This document shows, one piece after another, positions 7,500 to 14,702 of a DNA stretch of 16,689 nt; positions within the stretch are counted from its first letter, which is position 1; each line of letters opens with the position of its first letter. The notes below the pieces were generated by a model. It saw nothing but the letters and a program-made list of their open reading frames with translations, made no database searches and was not told the origin of the DNA. The DNA is from Syntrophomonadaceae bacterium (GTDB taxonomy: Bacteria; Bacillota_D; Dethiobacteria; DTU022; PWGO01): contig PWGT01000147.1 in the NCBI GenBank assembly GCA_003554535.1, positions 1-16,689 of the forward strand, written 5' to 3'. Both the position numbers and the translations under genes were made by a program.

Positions 7500-7527
7500 T
7501 TTCCATGCCCAAGCAAATACATGGAAA
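7500..7527. repeat. Short hairpin between spoIIM and xerD
   Basis: TTTCCATG (7500-7507) and CATGGAAA (7520-7527) form an eight-base perfect inverted repeat with a 12-base loop. Neither strand has a T run after it, so it is not a standard terminator. It could be an operator or chance in this 209-base gap, which otherwise shows nothing recognisable. Confidence 0.3.
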
Positions 7528-7650
7528 TCTTTCTAAGTATTCCACAAACTAATAATAAAACCCTTTTTTTGCTTCGATAAATCTTGGGCACTATCCTCTC
7601 AGCAAACCTTTTAAATTCTTTCTCACTAGAGAAAATCTATAAATCCCTTT

Positions 7651-8328
7651 CTACCCCCACAAAGCCGATATAGAAATTCGCAAGAAAAAATATGAAACAT
7701 AAGCCTCCACCAAGCATCCCAAAACTACAACTATACAAAACACAAATATTTTATGGAAGTAATCTTTAAATTGACCGCCACTGGAAATAAAATTTTTATG
7801 GATATACTTAGTTTTAAAACGGTTAAAAGAAAAAGTAATTCCTGTTACTGCCACAATAAGAAAGGCAGGAATTAGAATAAGGTTGTGGGGGACAATACCC
7901 AGAAGCGTCAATAAGATTCCATTGAATGAAGCCTGCTCAATGAGAAATCCTGCGCTGAAACCTAAAACAAAACCCCGCAACCCCAACATAAAAAATATTA
8001 CGGGAAACCCCACCACAAAAACCCCGGCAAAAGCAACCACCAGCATGTGCTTAAAATTTTGCAGCAAGGAATCACCCAACACCCGGTGATGCTCCAAACC
8101 TTCTCCACTTTCAAAGATCTGGGCAAACAAATGGAAATTTGCCTGCAATTCTTTTAAAACTTCCGGGGGTAACCACCGAACTGCAAAAGCCCCAAATGCT
8201 ACTCCCAGCACAAAAAACAGGCTGGTCAAAATATATATACCCATATTTTCCTGCAAATATTCCCTGATTATCCGGTATGATCCCTCTTGAAAAATATTGC
8301 CCCTCCTACCACTCAGTTTTATATTCAT
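7651..8328 (-). CDS. spoIIM: Stage II sporulation protein M
   Basis: SpoIIM is an integral membrane protein which, with SpoIID and SpoIIP, drives septal peptidoglycan hydrolysis and engulfment from the mother cell side. The product is about 225 residues with four to five hydrophobic spans (for example ILTSLFFVLGVAFGAFAV near the N-terminus, MLVVAFAGVFVVGFPVIFFML in the middle, and IFVFCIVVVLGCLVEAYVSYFF at the C-terminus). The GFxxGF-like loop and the IVPHNLILIPAFLIV segment match the family. ATG 8328 is chosen over TTG 8337; neither has a strong ribosome binding site. Its place between the Nudix gene and xerD matches other Clostridia. A sigma-E-like promoter lies just upstream, fitting mother-cell expression. 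Confidence 0.93.
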   Translation of the reverse strand: MNIKLSGRRGNIFQEGSYRIIREYLQENMGIYILTSLFFVLGVAFGAFAVRWLPPEVLKELQANFHLFAQIFESGEGLEHHRVLGDSLLQNFKHMLVVAFAGVFVVGFPVIFFMLGLRGFVLGFSAGFLIEQASFNGILLTLLGIVPHNLILIPAFLIVAVTGITFSFNRFKTKYIHKNFISSGGQFKDYFHKIFVFCIVVVLGCLVEAYVSYFFLRISISALWG

Positions 8329-8374
8329 AAATAACAATCTTAAATAATAACACTACTCCTACTTCTTTTACTCT

Positions 8375-8403
8375 TATTTATGAACAAAAGGAGTGGATTA
8401 TGC
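8375..8403 (-). promoter_or_regulatory. Candidate sigma-E promoter of spoIIM
   Basis: On the minus strand GCATAAT (8397-8403) matches six of seven positions of the sigma-E -35 consensus KMATATT. After a 14-base spacer, CATAAATA (8375-8382) shares the CATA core of the -10 consensus. It would start transcription about 40 bases before the spoIIM ATG. spoIIM is a sigma-E gene in B. subtilis, which raises the prior; the -10 match is partial. Confidence 0.5.
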
Positions 8404-8486
8404 GGAGAAAGCAACTTTAATAATTTAATCTCAGATCTTTTTTAATTTCTGCGAGTTAACTTTAAAAGGCAAATAAATTGAAGTTA

Positions 8487-9035
8487 TCAAGGCCATAAGA
8501 GAGCAATTACGGTTTTGGCATCATATATTTCGCCACTTTTGATCATTCTCATGGCCTCTTCCCTGGTAAGCAGCAAAGTATGCAGATTCTCTTCATCTCC
8601 ATTTTCATCTTCTCCTGCAGGTTCTTTTATGTATTCCAAGTTGTATCCCCGAAAAATATATATAACTTCATCACAAAAACCAGGGGTAGAATATATTCCC
8701 GATAGCAATTCCAAATCACCTATCTTATAACCGGTTTCCTCCATCATCTCCCTGCGCACACAATCCTCAGGTGACTCCCCGTTTTCCAACTTGCCGGCAG
8801 GAATCTCTATAAGAGTTTCTCCGGTAGGATAGCGGAATTGCCGGATAAGAACCAGTTCCCCATCCACAGTTTCACCAAGCAAAGCTACAGCTCCCGGATG
8901 CTCTACCACCTCTCGGAAACTCCGGTTTCCAGAAGGCAACTCAACTTCATCCAGCCGAACATTAATTATACGTCCCCGATACTTGGCTTCCCCATCTACT
9001 TTTTTTTCCCTAAGATCATTCATATATTTCTCCAT
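8487..9035 (-). CDS. nudF: Nudix hydrolase, probable ADP-ribose pyrophosphatase
   Basis: This enzyme probably hydrolyses ADP-ribose to AMP and ribose 5-phosphate in the cytoplasm. The Nudix box is perfect: G81, E87, then REMMEETG from residue 95, matching GX5EX7REUXEEXGU. The Pro-containing segment LLSGIYSTPGFCDE shortly after the box is typical of the ADP-ribose pyrophosphatase group (YqkG-like). The 182 residues are normal length. The ATG follows AAGGGAGGAGAG, a strong site. It lies 69 bases after the DUF3866 gene and 158 before spoIIM. The substrate class comes from family resemblance; other nucleoside diphosphate sugars cannot be ruled out. Confidence 0.9.
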   Translation of the reverse strand: MEKYMNDLREKKVDGEAKYRGRIINVRLDEVELPSGNRSFREVVEHPGAVALLGETVDGELVLIRQFRYPTGETLIEIPAGKLENGESPEDCVRREMMEETGYKIGDLELLSGIYSTPGFCDEVIYIFRGYNLEYIKEPAGEDENGDEENLHTLLLTREEAMRMIKSGEIYDAKTVIALLWP

Positions 9036-9104
9036 TTCTCTCCTCCCTTATAATCTTTCTTCCCGCTTCCTGAAACTTTTACGTAATTCTTCTATTTTTT
9101 TCGC

Positions 9105-10247
9105 TCATTTTCCTGCTAATTTTCTGACAAAAAACCTGCTTCCAGCAAGGTAAGCCACAGCTACAGGAGAAGCAAAAAAAAGAGGGTCCTCTGCTAAATC
9201 GCGCCCCATGCTAGAAAACTCAATATACTCTTGTTCATTTTGCAACAAAATTTCCGGCTCCAAATTTTGTGGAAGAAGAACCGAACAAACCAGATGTTTG
9301 TCAAAAATATCGTAAGCAGAAAGTTGACGGGTTACCCGTTTCATTTCCTCACTTCTCATAGGGGGCAGTGGAAACAAGGCAGGCCGGTGGGCAGCTACAG
9401 ACAAAGCAGTTAGGGTATGATGACTTACCCCACAGTGCCGCTGCCTCTGGTCCTTGAATGTCAGGCGAGGTATAACCAGTGGAGTCCCTCCCAGGGATGA
9501 AACCCGGTTTACATTTTCCCCTACTTCTATCCCGGAAAACCCGTACGTTGTATTCGAACCGGTAACGCCCGGGCCAGGGGTTATAATCACTACATCCACC
9601 CTTAAAACTTGCACCAGCGCAATCAAGCCAGTGTACACATTTATTGCTTCTAAATCCCCTCCAAAAGACTGCCCCGAAGTTACCGTATGCTGAATATAAT
9701 TTCTTTGCTTTAACGCATGCACCACTCGACTGAAAGAAAGGGGCAGCGCTGCCGTATCTGTCATTATGTAGCCTATCCGCAACTCAGGTACAATTCTTTT
9801 TAGTGCAATTGCTGCCGGTGCCAGCATGCTATGTAATTCCCCTATGATTACCGGGGTTTTCTCCGATAAATGCTGGTAACGATTTAATCCCTGTCCAATC
9901 GCTTCTTCCTCTTCACATGATAGGACGGGCAACTGGTAAGGAGTATAGCGCATTTTCATAATATGTCCGGAACCATTTAACTCTCCTCCAGCAAGGCTAT
10001 AGTTAAAACAAACAAAATGAACCCCGCCGGTGCCAAGGCCCAGTTTAACAGCAGTAGTGTTTAGCACCACGCAATCACCGGGGAAAACAGGCCCCGTCAA
10101 AGAGTCATAATTTACTGCCCTGGCCTTTTCTCCATTTATATCCACCATGAGTTCGCTAAAACCCGGGCGTTGGCGCACTATTTCCTTGACTACCCCTTCT
10201 CTTTTTTGAATAATACAATCCCTCCTTGCCCAATTACAGAACATCAT
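9105..10247 (-). CDS. DUF3866 family protein, function unknown
   Basis: The 380 residues match the DUF3866 family, which is found in many Bacillota and Actinobacteria at a conserved place near the Nudix gene and spoIIM. Visible segments include TTAVKLGLGTGGVHFVCFN near residue 65, HIMKMRYTPYQLPVLSCEE, GELHSMLAPAA, ITPGPGVTGSNTTYGFSGIE and HHTLTALSVAAHR. No catalytic motif that I know is evident, and there are no membrane segments. The start is uncertain. ATG-ATG at 10247 has no ribosome binding site, while a perfect AAGGAGG sits inside the first codons (10221-10227), six bases before an in-frame ATT (10214). The conserved part starts right after that ATT. Family membership is firm; no function is claimed. 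Confidence 0.85.
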   Translation of the reverse strand: MMFCNWARRDCIIQKREGVVKEIVRQRPGFSELMVDINGEKARAVNYDSLTGPVFPGDCVVLNTTAVKLGLGTGGVHFVCFNYSLAGGELNGSGHIMKMRYTPYQLPVLSCEEEEAIGQGLNRYQHLSEKTPVIIGELHSMLAPAAIALKRIVPELRIGYIMTDTAALPLSFSRVVHALKQRNYIQHTVTSGQSFGGDLEAINVYTGLIALVQVLRVDVVIITPGPGVTGSNTTYGFSGIEVGENVNRVSSLGGTPLVIPRLTFKDQRQRHCGVSHHTLTALSVAAHRPALFPLPPMRSEEMKRVTRQLSAYDIFDKHLVCSVLLPQNLEPEILLQNEQEYIEFSSMGRDLAEDPLFFASPVAVAYLAGSRFFVRKLAGK

Positions 10248-10270
10248 AAAATATTAATTTCCGGATAACA

Positions 10271-11236
10271 CTAAATCCGGCCTAGCTTATCCAGAAAAAA
10301 AAGAAAGCGGTTGCGTTCAATGACTTCTGTGAGGGAAACTAATTCCCCGCTCAAGTTCAGAAGCAGTCCTGCAATCCCAAAAACCAAAAGCGCTGGAAAA
10401 GGAAGCATCAAAACACCAAAAAAGCCCAACACCCCGCCCATTAAATTTGCCCCCGCATCCCCCAACATGGCTTTTTCTTTCAGGTCCACCGGCAATAAAA
10501 GCAACGGAAAAATTAAAAGAGGTACCAGCAAAAAAACTTCTTTATGTCCCCAGGCTAGCCCCATACAGCTTAATATGACTCCCGTTAACCAGAACACCTT
10601 TAAAGCTCGTCCCGGACGACGATCCAGTAAATTCATCCCGTTTGTCCATAAAAGCACCACCAAAAATGCTATAACCCTTAAAATTATTTCCACTGCCATT
10701 AAATGCCCTGGAATTAATTCAGAATAATAATCTAGAACCTGGCCACCCTTGAAAGTTATCGCCCCACCATAACCCCCAAATACTTCCAAGTTAAGCACTA
10801 CAATTACCACCACCAGACTACCTGCCGACAGCTTGAGCATGCCTGCAGTCAACCAACCCTTCCGCAAGCTTCGCAAGTGACCTCGCAATCCTCTGGTATT
10901 TTCATCCATTACATCATCAAACAACCCCAACAAGGCCATAGAAATAGCCACAAAAGCCAAACCGATACCCGTACCTCTTAAATCTACACCCAATCCATGC
11001 TCTAACCCTATCAACCCAATATTACTTAAAAATTGCCACCCAGAAATCCACGCCAAGCCAGCCATCAGAGAAACTAACATTGCCAACCCAAGAGCGGGAG
11101 GCAAAGGACGTTCTTTATAATTATTAACAGTGATCCCCGCTTTCTCGTATAAGAGGATAAAACGGGGGATTAAATATAGGGAAGAAACGAGATAAATAAT
11201 AGCGGCACCCAAAACCATGAGAAGTTCCAGAAACAT
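10271..11236 (-). CDS. MraY/WecA-like glycosyl-phosphate transferase (GT4-type membrane protein)
   Basis: This is an integral membrane protein of about 321 residues with eight to ten hydrophobic spans. It belongs to the polyprenyl-phosphate GlcNAc/MurNAc-peptide-1-phosphate transferase superfamily. FDDVMD (about 106-111) corresponds to the metal-binding DDxxD region, and NGMNLLDRRPGRALK (199-213) to the NxxNxxDG motif. In the latter the Asp is kept but the usual DGLDGLA is replaced by DRRPGRA. GDAGANLMG (259-267) corresponds to the GD-loop. It probably transfers a sugar-1-phosphate to a lipid carrier, but the altered motif means substrate and activity are unknown. ATG 11236 is chosen over ATG 11320, which would overlap the GT2 gene by 47 bases; the ribosome binding site is weak for both. 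It is not MraY itself. Confidence 0.82.
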   Translation of the reverse strand: MFLELLMVLGAAIIYLVSSLYLIPRFILLYEKAGITVNNYKERPLPPALGLAMLVSLMAGLAWISGWQFLSNIGLIGLEHGLGVDLRGTGIGLAFVAISMALLGLFDDVMDENTRGLRGHLRSLRKGWLTAGMLKLSAGSLVVVIVVLNLEVFGGYGGAITFKGGQVLDYYSELIPGHLMAVEIILRVIAFLVVLLWTNGMNLLDRRPGRALKVFWLTGVILSCMGLAWGHKEVFLLVPLLIFPLLLLPVDLKEKAMLGDAGANLMGGVLGFFGVLMLPFPALLVFGIAGLLLNLSGELVSLTEVIERNRFLFFLDKLGRI

Positions 11237-11273
11237 GTTCTTTTCACAGCCCTCTCTAAAAAAATTGGCTATT

Positions 11274-11984
11274 CTATATTTTGGCAAACACCCTTTCCCG
11301 CAGCCCAAGCCATAACGCATTACAAACGGCTGTAAACTGTTTGCCCCGGTGCAGGATAGAGTTCAAATCTCTTCCCCGCTCCCGGTGAGACATCATCACC
11401 GGAATTTCCAAAACCCGGTATCCCAGGAGTAAAGCTTTTAAAGTAAGAGCTACCTCCAGGCCAAAACCTCGCGGCGGTTTCTCCATTTCTTCAAAAATAT
11501 CCGCAATTAATGCTCTCTGCCCGGAAAGCGGTTCGCTGAAGTTTTTTTGAGCCAGAAGCAATATGCCCCACCGTGATAATTGTTTTACTAAACCCATACC
11601 GCCTTTTTTCTTATTCTTATAAGTAGGGAAAACAGCCACTGACATTTCTGCCCGCTGTTGCAATAAAGGTTCCAATAAATAACGCACTTCAATGGCGCTT
11701 TCACCTAGATCAGCATCTACGAGAACAAGCAAGGGATTGCTTGCTTTACGGACACCATGCCAAACGGCTTCCCCCTTACCCCGGTTCTTTTGCAACAAAA
11801 GCACTAACGCTCCTTTGCTGCGAGCTATTTCTGCAGTATTGTCATGTGAACCATCGTCTACTACTATTATTTCTTCAATATCAGGAATGTGATTTAAAGC
11901 ATCCAGGGTAAATCCAATGCGATCGGACTCATTATACGCAGGCACTATAGCGCTGACTGCTCCTACTTCACGTCTCTTTTCCAA
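11274..11984 (-). CDS. Family 2 glycosyltransferase
   Basis: This is a GT-A fold glycosyltransferase of 236 residues, without obvious membrane spans. Motifs: VPAYNES (14-20), VVDDGSHDNT (41-50), NRGKGEA (67-73, typical of dolichyl-phosphate sugar synthase-like enzymes), and the metal-binding DADL (90-93). These suggest transfer from a nucleotide sugar to a polyprenyl phosphate or glycolipid acceptor. The start is TTG at 11984, 11 bases after the steB stop. No well-spaced ribosome binding site precedes it: AAGGAGG inside the steB end lies about 20 bases upstream, so expression may depend on coupling to steB. The neighbouring glycosyl-phosphate transferase suggests a shared lipid-linked sugar product. 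Confidence 0.88.
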   Translation of the reverse strand: MEKRREVGAVSAIVPAYNESDRIGFTLDALNHIPDIEEIIVVDDGSHDNTAEIARSKGALVLLLQKNRGKGEAVWHGVRKASNPLLVLVDADLGESAIEVRYLLEPLLQQRAEMSVAVFPTYKNKKKGGMGLVKQLSRWGILLLAQKNFSEPLSGQRALIADIFEEMEKPPRGFGLEVALTLKALLLGYRVLEIPVMMSHRERGRDLNSILHRGKQFTAVCNALWLGLRERVFAKI

Positions 11985-11995
11985 GGGATCATTTG

Positions 11996-13039
11996 TTATT
12001 TACACCCAACCTCCTTGCCGGGTAAAATTCCCATGCTGCCTTCTTTAAATCCATAATGCCCTTCTAATTCCTCATTAAATATAACTTCAAGCAATGTAAC
12101 TTTGCCCCAAAAAGTACCAGCGTGATCCACAATAGACAGGCTCAAGCCGGAACCACCACGGGAGAAACTATCCTCTTCATCCTCATCCGTTAAATATTTT
12201 TCCTGCATTTGAAAAATATCATTTTCAACTAGTAGATTATTATCTAGCAAATTATCATCAACTTCACTTAAAGAATTAAAGGCAACCACAGCCCTGCTGT
12301 GCTCCCTTTTTCCCATAGCATATATCAATCCCTCCATGAATGATTCCCGGTTTGAAATTTCTTCTTGAGGGGAGTCACCCCCATTTTTCTGGTTCAATGT
12401 CTGGAGTATAATCAAAGTATTTTCAGGAGCAAGCTTCATATGAGGGCAAGTTTCTTTTATTTCCAATTCTTCTCTAGCAAGCTCCCCGGCCAAATTTTCA
12501 TTCACCTCAATTTTATCCCGGTCAACAACCTCTTTTCCCCAACTACCTTCGTAAATAAAATCCAGTAAAAATTCGAACCCATAGACTTTGCTATCTTCAA
12601 CCAAATTGTCTCTTTCCCTATCAACGGAGGCATAACTATTTCCCGGGTCATAATTAAATAAATTATTTCGATAATCATCTTTCAAAGTAATTGCCCGGTA
12701 ATTAATGCCCTGCTTTTGCAAAACAGAAGTAATTTCATGGGTAAATTCACTACTATCAGAAACAATACCTACCATATAATTTTCATTTTCATGTTCATAA
12801 ATCTGATCAGAAAATGCTTTCCAAAAATATTCCTGGAATTCTTCCCAGGCTTGCAATTTCTCATTCTTTTCTTCTATCTGTATCTCCTGAGAGAAAAGTC
12901 TCTCTTCCAGCATCTCGATTAATTCCTGCTGGTTATAAATCATAACATCCTCTCCATATGAAAAACCCACCAGCAGACCAATAGCCAGAGCCAGGAACAC
13001 TGCACTAATTGTAACCAGGTAACTTCGATAATCATACAT
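11996..13039 (-). CDS. steB: SteB/MctB-like membrane-anchored coiled-coil protein
   Basis: The protein has 347 residues, with one N-terminal transmembrane helix (about 6-28, in YLVTISAVFLALAIGLLVGFSYG), then a coiled coil (about 36-75) and an extracytoplasmic domain. This layout is that of the family often labelled copper transporter MctB (DUF3186), whose Corynebacterium member was named SteB, a partner of SteA in cytokinesis. The copper label is probably misleading here, as no Cys- or Met-rich metal site is visible. ATG 13039 is chosen because GAGGTG lies six bases upstream; an upstream extension to 13102 has no such site and runs into the GC-rich island. Part of the C-terminal domain is strongly acidic (EDEEDSFSRGG). 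The SteB name is inferred from architecture and neighbourhood. Confidence 0.78.
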   Translation of the reverse strand: MYDYRSYLVTISAVFLALAIGLLVGFSYGEDVMIYNQQELIEMLEERLFSQEIQIEEKNEKLQAWEEFQEYFWKAFSDQIYEHENENYMVGIVSDSSEFTHEITSVLQKQGINYRAITLKDDYRNNLFNYDPGNSYASVDRERDNLVEDSKVYGFEFLLDFIYEGSWGKEVVDRDKIEVNENLAGELAREELEIKETCPHMKLAPENTLIILQTLNQKNGGDSPQEEISNRESFMEGLIYAMGKREHSRAVVAFNSLSEVDDNLLDNNLLVENDIFQMQEKYLTDEDEEDSFSRGGSGLSLSIVDHAGTFWGKVTLLEVIFNEELEGHYGFKEGSMGILPGKEVGCK

Positions 13040-13052
13040 TAGTTTCACCTCT

Positions 13053-13083
13053 ATAAAAAATAAGGTAGGGGGACACACCTTAT
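13053..13083 (-). terminator. Terminator-like hairpin directly before steB (possible attenuator)
   Basis: On the minus strand ATAAGGT and ACCTTAT (arms 13077-13083 and 13060-13066) pair around a ten-base loop and are followed by a run of T (plus-strand A at 13055-13060). The structure ends just before the steB ribosome binding site. The stem is only seven pairs with two G-C pairs, so termination would be weak. The position suggests an attenuator or processing site rather than a gene end. Confidence 0.4.
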
Positions 13084-13091
13084 AGATACGA

Positions 13092-13236
13092 CTCATCGCC
13101 ACGGCCTGGAGCGGACTTCCCGCTCAATCTCTCGTCCTGACAGCTCGCGGCGCCCGGCGTCCTGCCGGGCGGTCCGCTCCGGCCTGCTCTTCGTCTACTA
13201 TGGCAACCACTCACTTTAGGCTTGCGCCGACCACTT
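13092..13236 (-). repeat. GC-rich structured island between steA and steB
   Basis: Bases 13101-13200 are 70% G+C by direct count, while a sample of the adjacent steB gene (12601-12660) is 38%. The island folds on itself. GGCCTGGAGCGGAC (13103-13116) pairs with GTCCGCTCCGGCC (13172-13184) with one bulged base, and CGCCCGGC (13151-13158) pairs with GCCGGGCG (13164-13171) around a five-base loop. No ORF with a ribosome binding site fits it. It may be a dispersed palindromic repeat of the REP or MITE kind, or a structured RNA in the steA-steB message. I do not recognise a known RNA family. Confidence 0.65.
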
Positions 13237-13307
13237 CCACCTCATTCCTTTTTAACTTTTATTTTGCTTATTAAGTAAGTTATCACACAGCCTCCAGTCC
13301 CCACGGC

Positions 13308-14459
13308 TTACGGAGCGAACCCCATTCGCCAGATCAGTACTTGAAAAAAGTGTTGCACCAGGGGAGAAAGCAGCAAAAGAACAACAACCGGCAAAATCCC
13401 GGCCAATATTAGCACACATATGATCAAAGGAGAATGCGGTTTGCGATACAACCGGCTTACCCCTTTGGCGTCTACCAGCCGATCTCCTACTTTCAGCCTA
13501 ACCAGGAGAGTGCTGGACATCCCCCTACGCCCCTTTTCCAGAAATTCGGCCACCCCGAAATGAGTCCCCAGGGCTACAATTAGCTCAGCTCCTTTTTCAT
13601 ATGCAAGCAACATGGCAATATCCTCACTGGTTCCCGGGGCTTTAAATGTGCGATATTAAACTCCCAAAGCCTTAACTCTCTTTAGCCCCTGCGTTTCACG
13701 TCCATCAGGATAAGTATGGACCACAATCTCGCCAGCACGCTTCAAAACCAGGTCACTAACACTATCCATATCACCAATCACAAGATGTGGACAAAACCCT
13801 TCTTCCCACAGAGCATCCGCTCCACCATCCACCCCAATTAAAACAGGAGATACTTCTTGTAAATAATTACGGATTATCCGTAAATCCTCCCGGTAATTTC
13901 TACCTCGCACAACTATTACCACATCTTTCCCATACATAGATGTTTTCAAATAAGGAGTTTCCACGGGTTCCAGCAATAGTTCCTTTTCACGAGAAGCGTG
14001 ATCAAGAGTATTCTCAAAAAAATTTCTGGCTACTTTCCCGGCCTGACGGCGAGCAGTTTCCATCCTCTGTTCCCATATCTCGCTGGTAAATTTTCTGCCT
14101 AACCCAATAACTTCGCTGCCAAGCAATACTCGCTCTCCGTCTATGGTAACCATATCTCCGTCCTCAATTTTATGAAAAATATCTTCATCAACTTCCTCCA
14201 GAAGAAACAACCCGGCTTCTAGAAGAGCTCCGGGAGCATAATTTACGAATCTCCCGGTTACAAATTGAGAAGTATTGATAACTGCCAGGACTCTTGCCTT
14301 TAATAATCCCCGCACCGCCAGCTCATCTAAATCAGCATGGGAAATTAATGCAATCTCTCCCGCTTGCAAACGGGGAATCAAATTTTTGGTATAGCGATCT
14401 TTTTTTAACTTACTTCGGCACACTCCACTTCCTGGCAAAAATCTTTTATTAAACAACAA
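13308..14459 (-). pseudogene. steA: SteA-like cytokinetic protein (thiamin pyrophosphokinase-like fold), interrupted by one in-frame TAA
   Basis: This matches the COG4825 / SteA family: a soluble thiamin-pyrophosphokinase-like domain with a C-terminal membrane anchor. SteA of Corynebacterium localises to the division site with SteB. Family-like segments are RYTKNLIPRLQAGEIALISHADLDE near the N-terminus, GVDGGADAL (209-217) and VIGDMDSVSD (227-236). After GLKRVKALGV at codon 267 comes TAA (13656-13658). The same frame then continues as YRTFKAPGTSEDIAML, LVRLKVGDRLVDAKGVSRLYR and a C-terminal hydrophobic span (LIICVLILAGILPVVVLLLL). The break therefore removes the membrane anchor. The TTG at 14459 is chosen because AAGGAGGT precedes it by seven bases; an upstream ATG (14528) lies in the promoter region. 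Pseudogene, sequence error or readthrough are all possible. Confidence 0.85.
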
Positions 14460-14498
14460 ATTTAATACCTCCTTAATTCTCTGTCTTAGTTTACCCAC

Positions 14499-14528
14499 TG
14501 TATAAGGTTTTAAAATAATCCAAGCCAA
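14499..14528 (-). promoter_or_regulatory. Candidate sigma-A promoter of steA
   Basis: On the minus strand TTGGCT (14523-14528) and TATACA (14499-14504) are separated by 18 bases, a fair match to TTGACA-17-TATAAT. Transcription would start about 30 bases before the TTG at 14459, which also supports that start over the upstream ATG. Confidence 0.4.
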
Positions 14529-14702
14529 AAGTTACAAATTATTTTGTCTGCTGGAAAAGCTGGGATATATATGATGTTAATTATGTAAACTCATCCCGTA
14601 TAAAAGAAGTAGCACTGGTTAATTTAAAAAAGCCTTCTATTTATTTAACCTTGTTTTTATTTTAGCTTGTTTTCACCAACTAACAGGAAAGGAGTTTTTC
14701 AG
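14529..14702. other. Divergent intergenic region between steA and spoIVB
   Basis: This AT-rich stretch must hold the spoIVB promoter. The best plus-strand candidate is CGTATA near 14598-14603 followed about 14 bases later by GGTTAATTTA. It loosely resembles a sigma-F/sigma-G promoter (GTATA -35), which would fit the forespore expression of spoIVB known in B. subtilis, but the -10 match is poor. No terminator or RNA gene is visible. Confidence 0.3.

Noticed and set aside
7500..7527. Hairpin between spoIIM and xerD as a terminator.
   Set aside because: Neither side is followed by a T run, and the 12-base loop is long for a terminator.
8382..8418. Plus-strand AAAAGGAGTGGATT followed by ATG and five more codons (MRRKQL) then stops.
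   Set aside because: The ribosome binding site looks good, but the frame closes after six codons, and the same bases form the candidate sigma-E promoter of spoIIM on the other strand.
10311..10727. Plus-strand open frame of 138 codons opposite the membrane transferase.
   Set aside because: Lys/Pro/Ser-rich translation typical of the complement of a hydrophobic membrane gene; no ribosome binding site.
11996..13039. Copper transport role for the SteB-like protein.
   Set aside because: No Cys- or Met-rich metal motif and only one membrane span; the layout and the steA neighbour fit the cytokinesis partner better.
13040..13102. N-terminal extension of SteB up to 13102.
   Set aside because: The extension lacks a ribosome binding site and enters the GC-rich island, while ATG 13039 has GAGGTG at good spacing and begins the family-like N-terminus.
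6000..13658. Pyrrolysine or selenocysteine insertion at the in-frame stops of deoB and steA.
   Set aside because: Both stops are TAA, not TAG or TGA, and homologues have no special residue at these places, so these known recoding systems do not apply.
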